Shown one piece after another: positions 35,135 through 46,559 of a stretch of DNA of 64,000 bases. The number at the start of each line of letters is the position of its first letter. Within the stretch, counting starts at the first letter, position 1. This DNA is from Lamellibrachia satsuma (Eukaryota; Annelida; Polychaeta; Sabellida; Siboglinidae): NCBI GenBank assembly GCA_033239005.1, contig BSQZ01000006.1, positions 6,747,501 to 6,811,500 of the forward strand. Reading direction: 5' to 3'. Below the pieces are notes generated by a model. That model saw nothing but the letters and a program-made list of their open reading frames with translations, did no database searches and was not told the DNA's origin. Both the position numbers and the translations under genes were made by a program.

Positions 35135-36020
35135 CCTGGGACAGTCACAAATAACTTCCATAACAGTAACATACAGGACATTATTCCCACTAATATGGTG
35201 ACCTCATTATTCAGATCACTTTGGCCCAGCCCAGTGACCTTAATAGTGAGGTTCCACTGTACGCAGTACTAGCACCAGTAGCAGTGCCCACCAACAATAT
35301 CACACCATCTGTTCATCTATGACGATGACGGGATGTAGTCTATTTTCTAACATTCTTGATGTAACTGTTCATTTCGATGATGTGACTAACCTGTTACACA
35401 CAAACTGTATTTGGGGGATATTGTCACTGTCGGCATTACATCTTGTTTATTGGAAATGTACAACAATTTTCATTGGTTAATTAAACGCCTGTTTTATGGG
35501 ACATTGCAGACATTGCAACACTGAATTAATTAGCATTGGTTATATCTCAATTGGTTAAACATAATGTCCATATACAAAACATGTTAATATTTTAAAAAAA
35601 TACGATTTGATGATTAATTAAAATATGCTAATTTTGCACCTGATATTCAGAGGCCACTTTACTGCAGTAAAAGATCAACTCATAAATCATGTTTTACCAG
35701 ATTTATTGATCTATCAAATTCCCATTTTGTACAATTACTGAAGGTAAATACACTAAAGTAATAAATATTAAAACATGAGGTGTAGCATTGTTAATTTAAA
35801 TGTGATTTGAGATAGAAAAATTCTGAATACTTGCCATTTTAATTATGCTCTATGTATTTAATTATATGAAACCCCGAACTAACTGCATATCAGTTAAATA
35901 ATGAAAATCAGTTCACATTCCCCTTAAACAACAAAGTTGGAGGTGGGTTGAATAACCACAAAAATCAGTTGAAAATGACGAATAGATGCAGTGTTGTTTG
36001 ATTGTTCACTGGAAGGGGCA
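35135..36020 (+). other. Copy A spacer, no gene seen
   Basis: Unique-looking AT-rich sequence matched by 46206-47230 in copy B. The segment actagcaccagtagcagtgc occurs once here (near 35268) but four times in copy B. Confidence 0.6.
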
Positions 36021-36674
36021 TTCGTGTGAAATCAACCAAGAAAAGGCCAAAATAGTCTTGACCCCCTCCAATTTTAATGAATTTAGGCACACATGTTGTG
36101 CATGGTGTGAAATTGACATATGCCGAATTTCAGACTTGTGCGTGAAATAATTTTAGAGTTATTGCATATTAATGGAAAAAAAAGTACGTTACCTGTTACC
36201 ACGTATATAGATATAACTTTGGTTCTAATGGTCCTGAAGTGCTGGTCTTAAAATAAAGCTAAGACATTGCCCTGTCCAGAGATATGCATCACATGGTAGT
36301 AATTTTTTTTACAAAGGTCACTAACCTTGACCTTTGACCCAATATACCCAAAATGAGTAAACTCCGATTTTTATAAAATTTTGCCATTAGCAAGGTCATT
36401 TTTATCAACAAGTTCCATTCAAAAAATTACAGTGGGACCTTGGTAAGTTTTTGAGATACAGCAAATTGATGCTGGTGGCAATGTTCCCGCAAATTTAGGT
36501 TCTGCAGAATTTAACCAGATACCTTAAGTGTTCTTTTATGCAGTATCTATAATTGGTAAAATTAATTTTTATTTGGGTCTAGATAAGTTAACATAATGTA
36601 CTTTGATAATTTTTTTTCATGTTTTACATGTTACTCTGATTATTACATGCAAATACAGCATTAATTCTGTAGGC

Positions 36675-36958
36675 ATGTCAGACTTCTACATTAACTACCC
36701 AAGCAGACAGTGTCAGACTTCTGCTTAAACTGCCCAAGCAGACAGTGTCAGACTTCTACATTAACTGCTCAAGCAGACAGTGTCAGACTTCTACAATAAC
36801 TGCCCAGGCAGACCGTGTCAGACTTCTACATTAACTGCTCAAGCAGACAGTGTCAGACTTCTACAATAACTGCCCAGGCAGACCGTGTCAGACTTCTACA
36901 TTAACTGCCCAAGCAGACAGTGTCAGACTTCTACATTAACTGCTCAAGCAGACAGTGT
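36675..36958 (+). repeat. 35-bp minisatellite, about 8 copies (copy A)
   Basis: The core is cagtgtcagacttctacatt followed by aactgcccaagcaga. The corresponding array in copy B (47893-48724) has about 24 units and sits next to exon 10. Confidence 0.95.
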
Positions 36959-37009
36959 AGTGAAACCTCTGCCTTCTTGTTCACCATTATGTTTACACGT
37001 GTCGAACAG

Positions 37010-38078
37010 CTGCATCCACTATTCGCCACTAGTGGGCAGCTTTGGCTTTTCCCGACCAAGAACACGGCGATCGACATTTACGAGCTTTGGTACCGAACTT
37101 AGCATGAAACCAACACAGTTGGTTGTCACTGGTATGTCGAGGTACGTTCTGTTGCTCTACTTGGTTCCGCAGTCTTGCATTTTCTCTTCTGAGTGAGTCG
37201 ATTTCGAGGAGTGTTTCTGAAGACAGAGAAGACAGTGAAGGCTTTTGCGTAGAGGTATCCGCTTCAAGGGTGTTACAATTCACTCGGTTGCCCACAGCCA
37301 TCATGACATCTGCTTGTGTTGCCAATTCAGTCAGTGGAACGTTGGCACGCGTGGCCAAAGCTACTTGAACGTGATCTGGGAGACGAGTGAGGAATAGACG
37401 ACGAAAAACGATGTCGTTTAACGCTGCGGCTCCAGTGCCTCTCAGTCTTTGCATTTGACGAAGTAAAGATGATGGTTTTTGATCTCCTAGAGAGACGCCA
37501 GTTAACAACCGATCCATCCTTTCTTCTTCTGTAACACCCAGGCGTGTAATGAGAGCGTTTTTGAGAGCATCATATTGATTCTCAGCTGGCGGTTCGAGAA
37601 TCATATCTTCTATTTCAGCTGCGACTGATGGAGCTAGCGCACCGATGATGTGACCGAACTTGGTCTCTTGTTGTGTTATGCGCATTGCCGTAAATTGTCC
37701 TTCAATTTGTGCAAACCACAATCGCGGATTTTCCGTCCAGAAGGGAGGAATTTTTATGCTCACAGCGTTAGTGAACGTCGCTTCGGCCATGATGTTTTGT
37801 GATCACGTCAGGGTCACCAATTTAGTGTTCGAGTGATTATAAATAAACTGTTTGCAAAACACTAAAAGTCGTTTGTTGTGATCAACGAAATATCAATAGA
37901 AAAGAACACAACACATGTAGTAATTCACATATATAATGTAGCGTAACATGCTACCGTAATAAACCTAATTATCGATAACATAGAATCACTTGGCGAGAAC
38001 ACGTCGTTACGGATGATAACAATCAATGCTCTACTAGTCACTTCCGGTACATCTGTCCTTGTAGACGTCGGCGCCACA
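37010..38078 (-). mobile_element. Truncated LTR retrotransposon (Gypsy-like), LTR and gag only
   Basis: Read on the minus strand. A candidate LTR runs from 38078 (TGTGGCGC...) to 37826 (...GAACA), about 253 bases with TG...CA ends. A primer-binding-site-like TGGTGACCC follows at 37819-37811, then the gag start at 37790. The element stops at 37010 where it abuts copy A, and copy B begins at 38079, right after the LTR's outer end. No protease, RT or second LTR is present. It sits exactly at the A/B junction. Confidence 0.75.
37029..37790 (-). pseudogene. Gypsy-like gag protein
   Basis: A 253-codon frame starting MAEATFTNAVSIKIPPFWTE. It shows the retroelement gag pattern: PPFW.ENPRLWFAQIEGQF, then TKFGHIIGAL, NQYDALKNALITRL, LLRQMQRL and LFLTRLPDHVQVALA. 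The C-terminal motif CWFHAKFGTKARKCRSPC is Cys/His-rich. These features occur in gag proteins of Gypsy-type elements common in invertebrates. The frame is intact but the rest of the element is missing. Confidence 0.8.
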
Positions 38079-40004
38079 AGGCCATCAAAAAGACAGAAAT
38101 GGTAGTGGCGTACCCATAGCATTTTGTGACAATATTGTAGCATAACCACATGTCGACCTAATCTCACATTTTAAAGTAGTGTGGAAAAAATTCACTTTGC
38201 GTGAAATACACCCATAAATGTTTCATCTTATTACCAGCCCCCAAGCGACCACCTCCCATCCCCTGAAGTGCTTCATCATTTTGTTTACAGATCTCAAATC
38301 TCAACGTAATGTAGTTAAAAAGGAAACTTGAACCTTCCTGATATCAACTGGGATGGCAACAAACGACAAACAACAGAACTGCTAGCAAGCATAATAAATT
38401 ACTAAAAATAATTAGTTAATTTGGACTGCTAAACATGGTAAACGACTCCACACGCATTGATTCTGTTAACATTCTTGACCTCATACTCACCCCCTATACC
38501 TCTGTAATCACCAACACTCGCCCCTCTCCTGTCAACTTACACACAACTCTCAGCGGGAAACCACCACATAAAGTGTTGAAATACAAATCAGCTGGCATAA
38601 ATAAATTAACACAGTTATGAATATTTTGACATGGACCCTAACTCACAAAAGATTGACACAAACTGGATTTGTTTTGGTGAGTTACAGACTGCTTTGATGC
38701 ACGGTGCCATCCTTAGCTGTAACAGCTAAACAATTACTTGCCTTCCTTGGATGACATGCAAATTAACATGAATGCAAATAATATGAAACAAAAACCATAA
38801 AAAGGCAAAGCAAACTGCACTACTGGACAGCTGGGAAAATTGAAAGGAATTCCGAAAAAAGGTTACTAAAATATTAGCAAAATCTTACAAAATTAGAGAT
38901 AGCCAGTAACAAACCCAAAACTATTCTGGTCATTCATGCAGGCAAACATACTAGAACACATTGGCATTCCCACACTTCAAGTAAAAGAAAAGCCAATACC
39001 AAAAAATCAAACGATGAAAAGATTGTCAAACGATAATCGCAGGGTCTCAGTGAATTATTCCTGCCAGACATCACTTATGTCACATCTGGGCCAAGTTTGA
39101 CTTACCTACAACACTGACCAGTGGTCACTCTAGTCATGACCAGTATACGCCAAACGCATTCTGTCTGACCTGGTTTGGTCAGTTACGTCACACCGACCCA
39201 CCAACATTGCCACTGCCTACAAACGGTACAAAGTCTGGTCAACATTACAACCAATATAGCTATCTTTGTGTCGTTTTTGTTTCATAATTATACAATTATT
39301 TTTGTGTTTGTGCTAGTATAGTGATCAATATTTAGGGTTAGAAACTATTCTGGGCAGTGGACCACCAGCTCTGGAAATATGGTGATCCTGCCAAATTTCT
39401 GGTTGTCCAAACTAGTTTTAACAAACAGAAGTGACCTTTGTAACATCAAACTCAAATGACAGAATATGCATACTTTATTAAAAACTATTTTTTTTATTAA
39501 ATTTTACTTGTCATTGTTGCCAAGAGTCAAGACGCCACTGGAGCCACAATGACATAAACAAACGCAGTGCAGCTTAAACTACATTAGAGTGGCATGTGTC
39601 GTAACATGTGGGCCAGCCGTCCAGCTAGATGGAACAATGTCAAAGTGCTTCACAACTCAACCACGATCTTTTCATGTCAGCTTCTTTGACAGACATGTTA
39701 AAATAAATGAAACACAACTATTGAGTTGAGCAATCGGGCAGAGAAATCAACGTTTTTCACTAATAAAAGCATCATTGTTTTAATTTCTGCCATCATTTTT
39801 TCAGTAGACCACCGGACCACTGCATAGGAGGTTTTTTGTAGTCCAACGGCATTTTTGGTAGACTCGGGCCATCGGACCACCGTCAACCAAAATAAGTGAC
39901 ACTCCATTAAATGTAGACATACAACTATCCCACTGCTGGATATCAAGCCGCACCGCTGGTGTTAACATACAACTATCCCACCACTGGATATTAAGCATAT
40001 TATA

Positions 40005-40660
40005 TACAGAAACCTAAGTGCAGCGATAACCTAATTAGAGTGTTTAGTGCAATAGCACATTCCTCTAAGGTGGGTGAACAAATAAAGAAATCATCCAGAT
40101 ACACCACAACCGCAGTAAAGCCCCCCTCCTGGCCATCATGTGTTTGGCTGCTTGGGTCAAATGATGCTATATATACCAAGTGCCAGTCTAGACCCTTTTT
40201 TTGTCATACAGATAAATAATTTCATTATCAAGTGCAATCTGTAGACCTGTAAATTGCTGACTCATCTCACTTATCCTAATTGATCTGTAGGCTGACTTTA
40301 AATCAACTTTTGCCATGTAAAATCCTGGTTGTACCAGGGAGGTGGCATCATGAATGGTTTGGAACTTTTGTGAAGATTCCAAAGTGGTGTAATCATTTAA
40401 GGAATTACCCACTACAATCATGAATTAATTAAACACCCCCTGCTGATTTGGCAATAGCCCCTAACTGGCTTATTAAGCCAGGCTTGCTGTCACATATTAC
40501 ATAATTACCCAGTGAAATTTCTGAGAGGACCTGTTGCTTGACTGCCTCGTAGTTGTCATGCCCTGGTGAAGCTGGTGGATGATTATTCACATCCACTGGT
40601 AAAAAAGTTACATCATTATCAACAATGTGAAAACCATTAGTCAAACCATGTAATAAAATT
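40005..40660 (-). pseudogene. DIRS-like reverse transcriptase (copy B), frameshifted
   Basis: The minus-strand frames hold MTNGFHIV, SQLGAIAKSAGGV (40429-40644), then NDYTTLESSQKFQTIHDAT, KVDLKSAYRSIRISEMSQQF and EIIYLYDKK (40188-40421). The catalytic YLDDF codons lie at about 40087-40101. About ten bases encoding the LPF region are missing relative to copy A. The motif set (VDLKSAYRS, YLDDF) matches DIRS/YR-retroelement RTs. Confidence 0.7.
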
Positions 40661-40696
40661 CTTTATCTGCATCATCTTTAACTCAATTCGCCATGT

Positions 40697-40870
40697 ACCT
40701 TGGGTGGTTTTGATTGCAGCCCCTGTAGGAGCAGGCATGGGGATTACTGCAGGGATCTCCTACCTTGGCTGGTTTTGATTGCAGCCCCTGTAGGAGCAGG
40801 CATGGGGATTACTGCAGGGATCTCCTACCTTGGGTGGTTTTGATTGCAGCCCCTGTAGGAGCAGGCATGC
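40697..40870 (+). repeat. 65-bp tandem repeat, 2.7 copies
   Basis: Units start taccttgg(g/c)tggttttgat at 40696, 40761 and 40826. It is embedded in the DIRS-like ORF1/RT border. Confidence 0.92.
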
Positions 40871-41700
40871 ACAAATTTACAGTCTGTGTAGCCACACCCA
40901 TGTGGCGAGTTAATCATTTTGCAAATTTCCCTGCCATTTGTCATAGGTGGCTCTGCATGCTGAGGCTGCACAGACCTAGCATGCTTATTCGGTGGAAGGT
41001 GGGCTTTGTTGCGGGGAACACGAGGGGTAAGCTGCATCTTGTGCAGGTGGGGAATGTCAGTCCCCCAATGAAAGTTGTGGGTGGCCTGCAGTTTGCGGTA
41101 CTCTCGGTCATAAAAAACACAATTTACTTCCCATCTTGGTTACCTGCAACCACTTCCTTCTTCTTTACCAACAAAATCAACATCATGGTAAGAATGTGTC
41201 GACCTACCAGCAGCTGCAGACAGGAAGTGTATATGTGGATCTTGCCATGTGCCAGGCATTGTTGTTAAATGTCTGCATGTTCCAGGCACTGTTGTTGAAT
41301 GTCAGGCCATGATGTGCGACTGCAGCCGTTTGCTTTACACTGGCCAATCCCTGGTGCCCGTAGCCGGTGTGAACTGTGGTAACGACAATGCCCTGATTGC
41401 CCTGGGCATGGCTCCACCGTCATCGCGATCAGCCCACGTTGGGTTGTCACACGTGGCCACCATGTTTGTTTCGGACGGGCCGGCCATGCCGGACGGTAGA
41501 GAGCGTTCATGGTGGTTGTCTTTGTATTTATTGCGCCCTCGACAAGGGGCTGGTGTGCTTGCTGCAGTATTCGTTTTCGGCGGCGTCGCTGGCATCAAAG
41601 TTACAGAAGAAACATGGCACGGAGCACATGGCCGGGCCGTACTATCAAGCATGCGTGCCCACACGGCATCGAACAACATGCAAGTGTACCATTCATTAGT
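40825..41700 (-). pseudogene. Probable DIRS-like ORF1 relics with CCCH-type finger
   Basis: The minus-strand frame 40825-41037 contains EICKMINSPHGCGYTDCKFV, then HACSYRGCNQNHPR, a C-x-C-x-C-x3-H plus C..C..HP pattern. That pattern is found at the end of ORF1 in DIRS-like elements. It lies directly upstream of the RT in the same orientation, which supports the assignment. Upstream frames to 41700 (for example 41335-41679) are Pro/Thr/Arg-rich and not recognisable. Confidence 0.5.
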
Positions 41701-42450
41701 ACATTGCCAATGTATTGGGAACTAAAGATGATCTGGTGGTAATTTGTATGAGTGGCGAAGATGAAAAATACATAATAGCTGAATACATAACAGGTAGTAT
41801 AATTGTCTTCAGAAAAATATTACCTGTATTCATTAGAGCCATATGCAATTTGATAGTTAATAAGAATTACTTCTGTTTCACCTGTAATTAATTCACCTGT
41901 AATACTTCATGTTGCATATGCAAGCATATTTTATAGTTAATAAGAATCACTCTCTGTTTCACCTGTAATTTTAATGTAATTCTTCCTGCCTCCACATGTT
42001 GTTGATATTTTGCCAAACATGGACTATAATATCATACTAGCCGAGTTACCCGATGTTGCACTGAAGAAAGTAATTGCAAAATTTAATTAATTCTAATCTA
42101 AACCTAGGTTATATTTGTTGTTTTGTGGTTGCAGCTTACATTGTACGTCTCCCTTAATTGTTTAATCATCAATTGTACATGACATTATAAAAAAAACAGT
42201 TATTCTTGCATTGATTATAATATTGCTGATGGTGTTATTTGATACAGTTAGAACGTCTAGTTTTGCCACCAGAAAACATGTACAGTTTGGTCGTTATAAG
42301 AGTTTAGTGTACTGAGGTTATGCTGTCCAGCACGGCACAATGTGCAGGCCACAGGCCAACCAAACATTGGTGGTTGCCATCTCTTACATTCTCCTAAACA
42401 TCCTCGTCACACTCTGTGTCATGTGATTCTTCATTATCTGAACAGCCGTG
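41700..42450 (+). other. Copy B interior, no gene seen
   Basis: The start (catgcaagtgtaccatt ... ggtaatttgtatgagtggcga, 41678-41760) resembles 55272-55360, suggesting a dispersed repeat. At 42034-42075, actagccgagttacccgatg with gttgcact resembles 8083-8115. Confidence 0.45.
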
Positions 42451-42452
42451 TA

Positions 42453-42833
42453 TGTGATTGTGTCACGGTTCCACACAATGGCCTGGTGGTAGATGTGATT
42501 GTGTCACGGTTCCACACAATGGCCTGGTGGTAGATGTGATTGTGTCATGGTTCCACACAATGGTCTGGTGGTAGATGTGATTGTGTCACGGTTCCACACA
42601 ATGGCCTTGTGGTAGATGTGATTGTGTCACGGTTCCACACAATGGCCTGGTGGTAGATGCGATTGTGTCACGGTTCCACACAATGGCCTGGTGGTAGATG
42701 CGATTGTGTCACGGTTCCACACAATGGCCTGGTGGTAGATGCGATTGTGTCACGGTTCCACACAATGGCCTGGTGGTAGATGTGATTGTGTCACGGTTCC
42801 ACACAATGGCCTGGTGATAGATGTGATTGTGTC
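42453..42833 (+). repeat. 41-bp minisatellite, about 9 copies
   Basis: The core is tgtgattgtgtcacggttcc followed by acacaatggcctggtggtaga. Units with tgcgattg cluster in the right half. Confidence 0.96.
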
Positions 42834-43327
42834 AACAATCTCTCTGATTCTGCCTTTTATTTCTTAAACAACCACCATCTAAGCATCTTCACCTGATATG
42901 TGGGTTTGTTGGAGATATTGAATGAATTGTTCAATGGCAGCAAAGGTGCCATCATTGAGCTTTGTGGTTGTGCCAAGGGTTACCATTGCACTGACAATGG
43001 TCTCACTCGCATCTTGAAATGCTTTCCATAAACTGTGATTCCCTTTCCCCACCGAACTGTCAGTATTGTCACTACCACTCAGAGTTTGCAACTCTGGCAG
43101 TGCTGCTGCTCTGTACTGATCCAAGGCCTCATAGATAAGACTTGAGTTTGGATGACGTGGTGGTTCCTGCCAACCCTAGGTACAAATGTAGTGTCTTTGC
43201 ACAATTCTGAGTACAGACACAGAGCCAGAATAAAGACATATCCAACATTTTTCTTTGCTAAATAACCTGTCATCTCCATCTTTATTTTGGCATGTGTCAG
43301 CAACCTCCTCACCAGAGCATTAATTAT

Positions 43328-44135
43328 GTGTGTTGTGTCAGTGATGTGATAGACCACTGAGGTCTGGGTCCCCTGTCTTTTGTTATGGATTGTGTTGTGT
43401 CAGTGATGTGATAGACCACTGAGGTCAGGGTCCCCTGTCTTCTGTCATGGATTGTGTTGTGTCAGTGATGTGATAGACCACTGAGGTCTGGGTCCCCTGT
43501 CTTCTGTCATGGATTGTGTTGTGTCAGTGATGTGATAGACCACTGAGGACTGGGTCCCCTGTCTTCTGTCATGGATTGTGTTGTGTCAGTGATGTGATAG
43601 ACCACTGTGGTCTGGGTCCCCTGTCTTCTGTTGTGGATTGTGTTGTGTCAGTGATGTGATAGACCACTGAGGTCTGGGTCCCCTGTCGTCTGTCATGGAT
43701 TGTGTTGTGTCAGTGATGTGATCGACCACTGAGGTGTGGGTCCCCTGTCTTCTGTTGTGGATTGTGTTGTGTCAGTGATGTGATAGACCACTGAGGTCTG
43801 GGTCCCCTGTCTTCTGTTATGGATTGTGTTGTGTCAGTGATGTGATAGACCACTGAGGTCTGGGTCCTCTGTCTTCTGTTATGGATTGTGTTGTGTCAGT
43901 GATGTGATAGACCACTGAGGTCTGGGTCTCCTGTCTTCTGTCATGGATTGTGTTGTGTCAGTGATGTGATAGACCACTGAGGTCTGGGTCCTCTGTCTTC
44001 TGTTATGGATTGTGTTGTGTCAGTGATGTGATAGACCACTGAGGTCTGGGTCTCCTGTCTTCTGCTATGGATTGTGTGTGTCAGTGATGTGATAGACCAC
44101 TGAGGTCTGGGTCCCCTGTCTTCTGTTATGGTTTG
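43328..44135 (+). repeat. 62-bp minisatellite, about 13 copies
   Basis: The core is gtgttgtgtcagtgatgtga followed by tagaccactgaggtctgggtcccctgtcttctgt(t/c)atggatt. Adjacent unit variants (tctgtc versus tctgtt) show partial homogenisation. Confidence 0.96.
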
Positions 44136-44725
44136 CCTGCTTCAAAGAATGTTGGACATCACACCTGTCAAATATGACACAGACATCATCGAGGTGTCCG
44201 TATTTGCCCAGAATTGCAGGAGGTGAAGTGATCAGCTAGTTGAGAGCAATTGTTGATCTAGTCTTGCATGAACCATACGGATGATGTGTCCATCAAGGAA
44301 CTCACCTTCAATCACATTGAGGAGGTTAAAGCTACTTCCTCAAATGGTTCAGCCCATTGCGAATCCGGTTCACTTATGTCCAGACGTGTAGTGTGTGACT
44401 AGTTTAAGTAATGTACGCAGTTCGTGCATATTTTTATTAAAAACATCGAAAGAATTGACTTTAGCAGTTACATCTGTTAAGGATCAAAATAGTGGATATC
44501 CAAAATGGTAAACACTGTGGGTCAATGCTGATCATGGGCGTGACTTCCATCCTCTCGCTGTTCACATGACAAAGTTAAAAAATTTCACCAAGGAAGAAAA
44601 TCGTGATTTTTCAGCATTTCGATTTTCACTTCAGTTAATGCTTGAACAAGCATTAACTAATTTAATGGTTTGTCTGATGGTTTCACAAAAAAACTACATA
44701 CAAAAGTTGCACAAACGAGCTAGCA
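44136..44725 (-). repeat. Inverted copy of the 5740-7300 dispersed repeat
   Basis: Bases about 44440-44740 read as the reverse complement of about 5990-6240 (gctagc..ttgtgcaac.tttgtatgtag and gtggatatccaaaatgg). The part 44136-44440 has nothing recognisable. Confidence 0.55.
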
Positions 44726-45534
44726 TGTTGCAGTGGATACTAGGTACGTTTGGTTTTTCTGAAAATTAATTTGAAAGGAGACTAACAAAAAAAATCGGAT
44801 TGATTACGCACCTTTAACCCTGCAGCAAATTCATCAGCTGCACTTGGCTTTGCTTTGGTAGATCCAGTCCTTTGTGGCGAACATGTGTGACATGGGTGGC
44901 CAAGCAACGGTTGTAATATTGATGTCAATAGACAATATTGACACACATGCGTATTAGCACTAGGTTTTATGACATGCTAGGGATGGGAATCAGGAGTCAA
45001 AAAGTTGCACTTGAATGAAACCTGTTTACAAATCAGGCTGAAATACTATAATATAATAAGTAAAGCGTTTTCATTTGTTATATTAAATGTCCATCTTAAA
45101 AGCCCACACAAAAAATGTAACTGCGCATTCAGTCACAAGTTCATGTTCATGTGTTGATCACTCATTTCAATACCAATATTCTAAGCTATTTTTGACCGAC
45201 ATTTAATTGGCAAAAGCCATAATGGCCATATTGAAAACATGCCAGGTTTTATGTAGATCTTTCATTTCACCAGTCGATTGAAAACCACTTTCACATCCAC
45301 CAGTTACTCCACAGTATATTCACAATGTTTTTGATATTTGATATAAATTCTGCAAAAAATCCACAAATAATGCCAATTTCAAGTGCCAAAAATTGCACTC
45401 TCGGCCAGGGTTCTGGTGAGCAGTGTGAGAAATTGCAGGCTGCGTCATACCTTGACTCCAACCGTGGTTGTTTCATAGTCAGTAGACGTTGAACGTGTTA
45501 TGAATATCATGTATTGCATGCGCATCTTCTGAAT

Positions 45535-45912
45535 TTATGGTTGTGCACAGCTTGACATGGATTTTCTCATTCCTGCTGTATCAACTTTGAGAGCATGGGT
45601 GGAATTTTTTATGATAACTTTGTGTAGAGGATTCCTGAAAGATGCTTCATATTCGTAGAAGAAACATAGATCTTTCTCATACTGAGCAGACTGAGTGCGA
45701 GTGAAGGTACTACACTCCGACGAGGGAATCTTGGATGACCGTCTTCTGGTACCTCTAGCTGCCAGTCGCTTCTCACATTTTCCCTCGCCCTCGTGCACAT
45801 TCTGTGTGGCATTTTCTGTGCCATGTTCAGTTTCGGATTCAAGATCTAGAATGGTCAAGTCACCAAGATGTCTGCTTGTGTCTGGTGGTCGCCATCTCCG
45901 TAGCCTGCTCAC
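45535..45912 (-). pseudogene. Unrecognised frame in copy B, paralogous to 33949-34380
   Basis: A 125-residue frame sharing LCFFYEYEASFRNPLHKVI and VDTAGMRKSMSSCAQP with copy A. Differences between the two are mostly substitutions that keep the frame open. Not assigned to a family. Confidence 0.4.
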
Positions 45913-46069
45913 TCTCTGATGACTTTCAGGACTTTCTCATGGCCACTTGGTTTCTCAACGAGCACATCCCCAGATTATCCAGAGATACAGAGGGAATAGT
46001 ATGTTTTGTATCTTGCCAACTTTGCAGCTGACACATCCCTACAAAGAACATCTTAACCTCGCTTTACAG

Positions 46070-46206
46070 TTACCTCAGTAATACAGTCAACTGGCCATTA
46101 TGGTCACCTCAGTAATACAGCCAACTCGCCATTATGGTCACTTCAGTAATACAGTCAACTTGCCATTATGGTCACCTCAGTAATACAGCCAACTGGCCAT
46201 TATGGT
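46070..46206 (+). repeat. 34-bp minisatellite, about 4 copies (copy B)
   Basis: Same unit as 34472-35134 (cagtaatacag(c/t)caactggc core), but contracted. Confidence 0.95.
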
Positions 46207-46330
46207 CACAAATAACTTCCATAACAGTAATGTACAGAACATTATTCCCACTAATACGGTGACCTCTTTATTCAGGTCACTTTGACTCAGTCCCGAGTGA
46301 CCTTAATAGTGAGGTTCCATTGTACGCAGT

Positions 46331-46559
46331 ACTAGCACCAGTAGCAGTGCCCACCAACAATATCACACCATCTGTTCATCTCTGAGGACTAGCACCAGTA
46401 GCAGTGCCCACCAACAATATCACACCATCTGTTCAACTCTGAGGACTAGCACCAGTAGCAGTGCCCACCAACAATATCACACCATCTATTCCTCTCTGAG
46501 GACTAGCACCAGTAGCAGTGCCCACCAACAATATCACACCATCTGTTCATCTCTGAGGA
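46331..46559 (+). repeat. 57-bp tandem repeat, 4 copies, copy B only
   Basis: Units start actagcaccagtagcagtgc at 46331, 46388, 46445 and 46502. Copy A has a single unit near 35268, so this array arose after the duplication or was lost in A. Confidence 0.95.

Larger units (their letters stand above)
27263..37009 (+). repeat. Duplicated intron segment, copy A
   Basis: Its sequence recurs in the same order at 38079-48776 (copy B). Matching landmarks: LINE relic 27263-27730 with 38079-38550; 27830-28750 with 39040-39960; DIRS-like RT 29000-29275 with 40005-40225; 29281-29436 with 44730-44891; 33225-34430 with 44889-46040; and the 34-bp array, 35-bp array and spacer to 37009. In the stretch 33301-33420 versus 44961-45080 I count about five differences. 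Copy A has a 3.8-kb LINE insertion (29437-33224) and lacks about 4.5 kb present in B (40235-44725). Confidence 0.88.

Noticed and set aside
37029..37790. Host gene on the minus strand inside intron 9
   Set aside because: The frame has gag-type motifs and is preceded by an LTR and primer-binding-site-like sequence, so it is a retroelement.
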